Assembly (NCBI GenBank): GCA_003164035.1
Contig: PLRS01000074.1
Span: 1 to 44,629 of the forward strand
Source of the DNA: Bryobacterales bacterium
GTDB taxonomy: Bacteria; Acidobacteriota; Terriglobia; Bryobacterales; Bryobacteraceae
Reading direction: 5' to 3'
Length of the DNA: 44,629 nt
Shown in pieces: positions 42,009 to 44,629 of this stretch (the first letter of the stretch is position 1; every line of letters starts with the position of its first letter). The translations under genes and the position numbers were made by a program. The notes beneath the pieces are model-generated. The model searched no databases and was not told the origin of the DNA. It saw only the letters and a list, made by a program, of their open reading frames with translations.

Positions 42009-44510
42009 ATGGCGACTTTCGTTGGGGATCTTCGCTACGCTTTTCGTACTTTGCGGGGGAACCGCTCCTTTACCGCGGTCGCGGTGACTTCGCTCGCGCT
42101 GGGCATCGGCGTCAATACGGTCATCTTCAACCTGGTGGAGCAGATGCTGCTATGGTCGGTACCGGCGCGCAATCCGGCCGCTCTGGTCAACATCGAAGGC
42201 GGGCGCGCCGGGGCATACGCGTTCTATCGCGAATATCGCGATCGCAATCGCGTTTTCAGCGGCCTGGCGGCGACCAGCCACCCGCAGATCGGCGGCATAC
42301 GGCCGGAAGGCGCGGCGGCGGTGGAAGTGGGAAGCGTCGCCTACGTGAGCGGCAACTACTTTGCGACTCTCGGGGTGGGGGCGGCGACGGGGCGCACGAT
42401 CACCGTCGCGGACGACCTTCGGCCCGGCGGATCGCCGGTCGCGGTGCTCTCTTATTCTTACTGGCAGAGGCGCTTGGCGGGCGATCCACGCGTGGTGGGG
42501 CGCAAGCTCGCGATCAGCGGCGTGCCGTTCACCATAGCCGGCGTGGCGGAAAAGGGCTTCAGCGGAATCTTCAACGGGCTGCCATCGGCTGCGTTCGTTC
42601 CCATTACCATGTACCCGGTCACCAACCCGGCCGCGGCGACCGCCTGGAACGGCGCCAATATGTTCTGGCTTACTCCCATAGCCCGGCTGAAGGCGGGCGT
42701 GTCGCTGACCGAGGCGCAGGCCCAGATGCGGGTTCTATGGCCCCAGGTGGCCGATGCGGTTGGGCGGCGCCGGAGATCCGACGAGGAAACCATCACCCTG
42801 ACGCCAGGGGCGCGCGGCGGCCGCACGGAGATGGCCGATCCGCTGCGGGTGCTGGGCGTGGCTACCGGCCTGGTGCTGTTGATCGCCTGCGCCAACGTGG
42901 CCAACCTGCTGCTGACGCGGGCCACCGGCCGCCGGAGGGAAATCGCGGTACGGCTGGCATTGGGCGCCACGCGCGGGCGGCTGGTGCGCCAACTTCTCAC
43001 CGAAAGCCTGCTGTTGGCGGCCATCGGCGGGGCGTTGGGGCTCGGGCTGGCGTGGTGGGGAGTGGGGGCGCTGGCCAGGCTGGAGCTGGTCAATTCCAAT
43101 CTGCGCTTCCACCCGAGCCTCGCGGTGGCCGGCTTTTCGGCCGCCGCCACGCTGGTCACCGGCATTCTTTTCGGACTCGCGCCAGCGCTGCGCGCCACCG
43201 GTATCGGACTGGCGGATGCGGTGAAGGACGGCGGATCGGCCGGGCGCAGCGCGCGCCGGCTGCTGCTGGGTAAGGCGCTTATCGCCGCGCAGGTGGCGCT
43301 GTCGCTGGCGCTGCTGGTGGAGGCCGGCCTCTTCGTCCGCACCTTACGCAATCTGCGAAACGTGGATATCGGCTTCGCGGCCGATAAAGCGGCGATCGTC
43401 GACATCGACCCCACCAAGCTTGGCTATCGCGGGCAGCGGCTGCGCGAGTTCTACGACACTTTGCTGGAGCGCACGCGGCGCATCCGCGGCGTGCAGTCCG
43501 CTTCGTTGTCTTTGGCAACCCCTATGGGCGAGTTCGCAATGGCCAGCGGGTTCTCGGTGGAGGGTTATCAGCCCAAAGCCGGTGAAAACCTCTATGCCTT
43601 AACCAACTCCGTAACGGAAGGTTACTTTACCACTCTCGGAATTCCCATGCTGCTCGGCCGCGACTTTGGGGCGCGAGACGAGCCCGCGGTCACGCCCAAA
43701 GACAATCCATTCGCAGCCATTGGGCGCCAGAGCGGCAGCGTCCAGGAGGAACCGCTGGAGGCGCCAGGCACTTGCGTGGTGGACGAGTCGATTGCGCGGA
43801 AACTGTTCGGCGACGGTAATCCGCTCGGCCGGCACATCAGTTTCGACGACAAGTACAAGGCGGCCGGCGCGCTCGAAATCGTTGGCGTGGTGAAGGACGT
43901 TCGCCACATGGCGATCCGCAAGGCCGACCGCATGGGCAGCATCTACGTGCCAAGCTGGAGCAGGGGCGCCGAAGCCCGCTGGTTGGAGGTGCGCATGGCG
44001 GGAGACGCGGCGCCGGTGATCGCGGCCATTCGGCGCGAGCTGCGCGACCTGGACCCGAACGTCCCGCTGCTGCAATTCCGCATGCTGCGCGAGTACGTTG
44101 ATAGCAATATGAGCCGGGAACGGCTAATCGCCTGGCTGGCCGGTTTCTTCGGGTTGCTGGCGGTGGCGCTGGCGTCGGTGGGCCTCTACGGGGTAGTGGC
44201 GTATGCGGTGACGCAGCGAACCAGGGAGATCGGGATCCGGATGGCGCTGGGCGCGCAGGCGGGCGATGTGGTTCGCATGATCGTGGGCGGTTCGCTGGGG
44301 CCGGTGCTGGCCGGGGTTATCGCCGGCCTGGGCGGCGCGCTGGCGCTGGCGCGGCTGGTGGCCGGGATGTTGTACGGCGTGGCCCCGCGCGATCCCCTCT
44401 CGATGGCCCTGGCGGCGGCCGGGATGCTAACCGTGGCGCTGGTCGCCGCCGCGATTCCGGCGCGGCGGGCCAGCCGGGTGGACCCGACGGAGGCGCTGCA
44501 CTACGAGTAA
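42009..44510 (+). CDS. large ABC-type permease, MacB/FtsX family (second copy)
   Basis: 833 residues. LRYAFRTLRGNRSFTAVAVTSLALGIGVNTVIFNLVEQMLL is the first helix and prefix. A periplasmic MacB-like domain follows; LGVATGLVLLIACANVANLLLTRATGRRREIAVRLALGATRGRLVRQLLTESLLLAAIGG is the first FtsX core; a second periplasmic domain contains YFTTLGIPMLLGRDF and ARKLFGDGNPLGRHI; QRTREIGIRMALGAQAGDVVRMIV is the second core, ending in ARRASRVDPTEALHYE. Same architecture as the protein at 4316-6706 but diverged. No ATPase lies beside it. Cargo unknown. Confidence 0.92.
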   Translation: MATFVGDLRYAFRTLRGNRSFTAVAVTSLALGIGVNTVIFNLVEQMLLWSVPARNPAALVNIEGGRAGAYAFYREYRDRNRVFSGLAATSHPQIGGIRPEGAAAVEVGSVAYVSGNYFATLGVGAATGRTITVADDLRPGGSPVAVLSYSYWQRRLAGDPRVVGRKLAISGVPFTIAGVAEKGFSGIFNGLPSAAFVPITMYPVTNPAAATAWNGANMFWLTPIARLKAGVSLTEAQAQMRVLWPQVADAVGRRRRSDEETITLTPGARGGRTEMADPLRVLGVATGLVLLIACANVANLLLTRATGRRREIAVRLALGATRGRLVRQLLTESLLLAAIGGALGLGLAWWGVGALARLELVNSNLRFHPSLAVAGFSAAATLVTGILFGLAPALRATGIGLADAVKDGGSAGRSARRLLLGKALIAAQVALSLALLVEAGLFVRTLRNLRNVDIGFAADKAAIVDIDPTKLGYRGQRLREFYDTLLERTRRIRGVQSASLSLATPMGEFAMASGFSVEGYQPKAGENLYALTNSVTEGYFTTLGIPMLLGRDFGARDEPAVTPKDNPFAAIGRQSGSVQEEPLEAPGTCVVDESIARKLFGDGNPLGRHISFDDKYKAAGALEIVGVVKDVRHMAIRKADRMGSIYVPSWSRGAEARWLEVRMAGDAAPVIAAIRRELRDLDPNVPLLQFRMLREYVDSNMSRERLIAWLAGFFGLLAVALASVGLYGVVAYAVTQRTREIGIRMALGAQAGDVVRMIVGGSLGPVLAGVIAGLGGALALARLVAGMLYGVAPRDPLSMALAAAGMLTVALVAAAIPARRASRVDPTEALHYE

Positions 44511-44533
44511 TACGGGGTGTTGAACTTATTAAC

Positions 44534-44572
44534 TTAACCGGCTTGGGGAAATCCGTTTCCGGGTGACCGCTC
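44534..44572 (+). repeat. short dispersed repeat, copy 2
   Basis: TTAACCG, GGGGAAATCCGTTTCC and GACCGCTC in the order and spacing seen at 13069-13106. Confidence 0.5.
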
Positions 44573-44600
44573 CCTGGGGAGCTGCAAGAGATCACAAATC

Positions 44601-44618
44601 GCAGGCGGAACCGCCTGC
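44601..44618 (+). repeat. hairpin GCAGGCGG-AA-CCGCCTGC
   Basis: 8-bp perfect stem with a 2-base loop at the window end; relative of the hairpin at 20729-20748. Confidence 0.6.
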
Positions 44619-44629
44619 GCCACCAAAGC

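Overview
The window looks like chromosomal DNA of a soil Acidobacteriota bacterium close to Bryobacterales/Solibacter. The evidence is high GC, two 800-residue MacB/FtsX-type permeases of the kind multiplied in this phylum, a Ser/Thr kinase fused to a WD40-like propeller, and an NHL-repeat secreted protein with the C-terminal domain first described from Solibacter. No tRNA, rRNA, CRISPR array, integrase or transposase gene was seen. All gene functions are read from the translated sequence; no database search was possible.

Layout. 1-7441: a partial acyl-CoA dehydrogenase, a secreted S9 peptidase, three toxin-antitoxin (TA) pairs (PIN, MazEF, HigBA-like) and a large permease. 7473-9436: a PadR regulator with a clear promoter/operator, a signal peptidase I carrying an extra N-terminal domain, and two small membrane proteins. 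9452-14961: a siroheme-type dehydrogenase, a kinase-propeller receptor and the NHL protein. 14967-18112 (minus): TPR protein, LytS-type kinase, LytTR regulator. 18207-20338 (minus): ECF sigma factor, anti-sigma factor, rsmA. 20339-24356: a repeat-rich gap, two overlapping small genes, an Ldh2-type dehydrogenase, lipA, rsmE. 24455-27729: TetR with two matching operators, divergent from three NAD(P)-binding oxidoreductases. 28075-31441: relics and small TA-like genes around a GH29 fucosidase. 31526-38575: a cobalamin salvage and nucleotide-loop operon (cobT, cobU, btuF, btuD, btuC, cobS, a PLP enzyme, cobC). 38863-44510: secreted esterase, GH130-like protein, second large permease.

The most striking observation concerns palindromic elements. 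One of 126 bp sits in frame inside the signal-peptide codons of btuF, and one of 93 bp sits at the btuD/btuC junction. Removing either on paper restores an ordinary signal peptide or an ordinary ATGA overlap. Related palindromes lie between other genes. Also notable: single-base frameshifts concentrated in toxin genes, a duplicated cobT fragment inside the TA cluster, several starts placed exactly where a leaderless transcript would begin, and readable operators for PadR, TetR and the ECF sigma factor.
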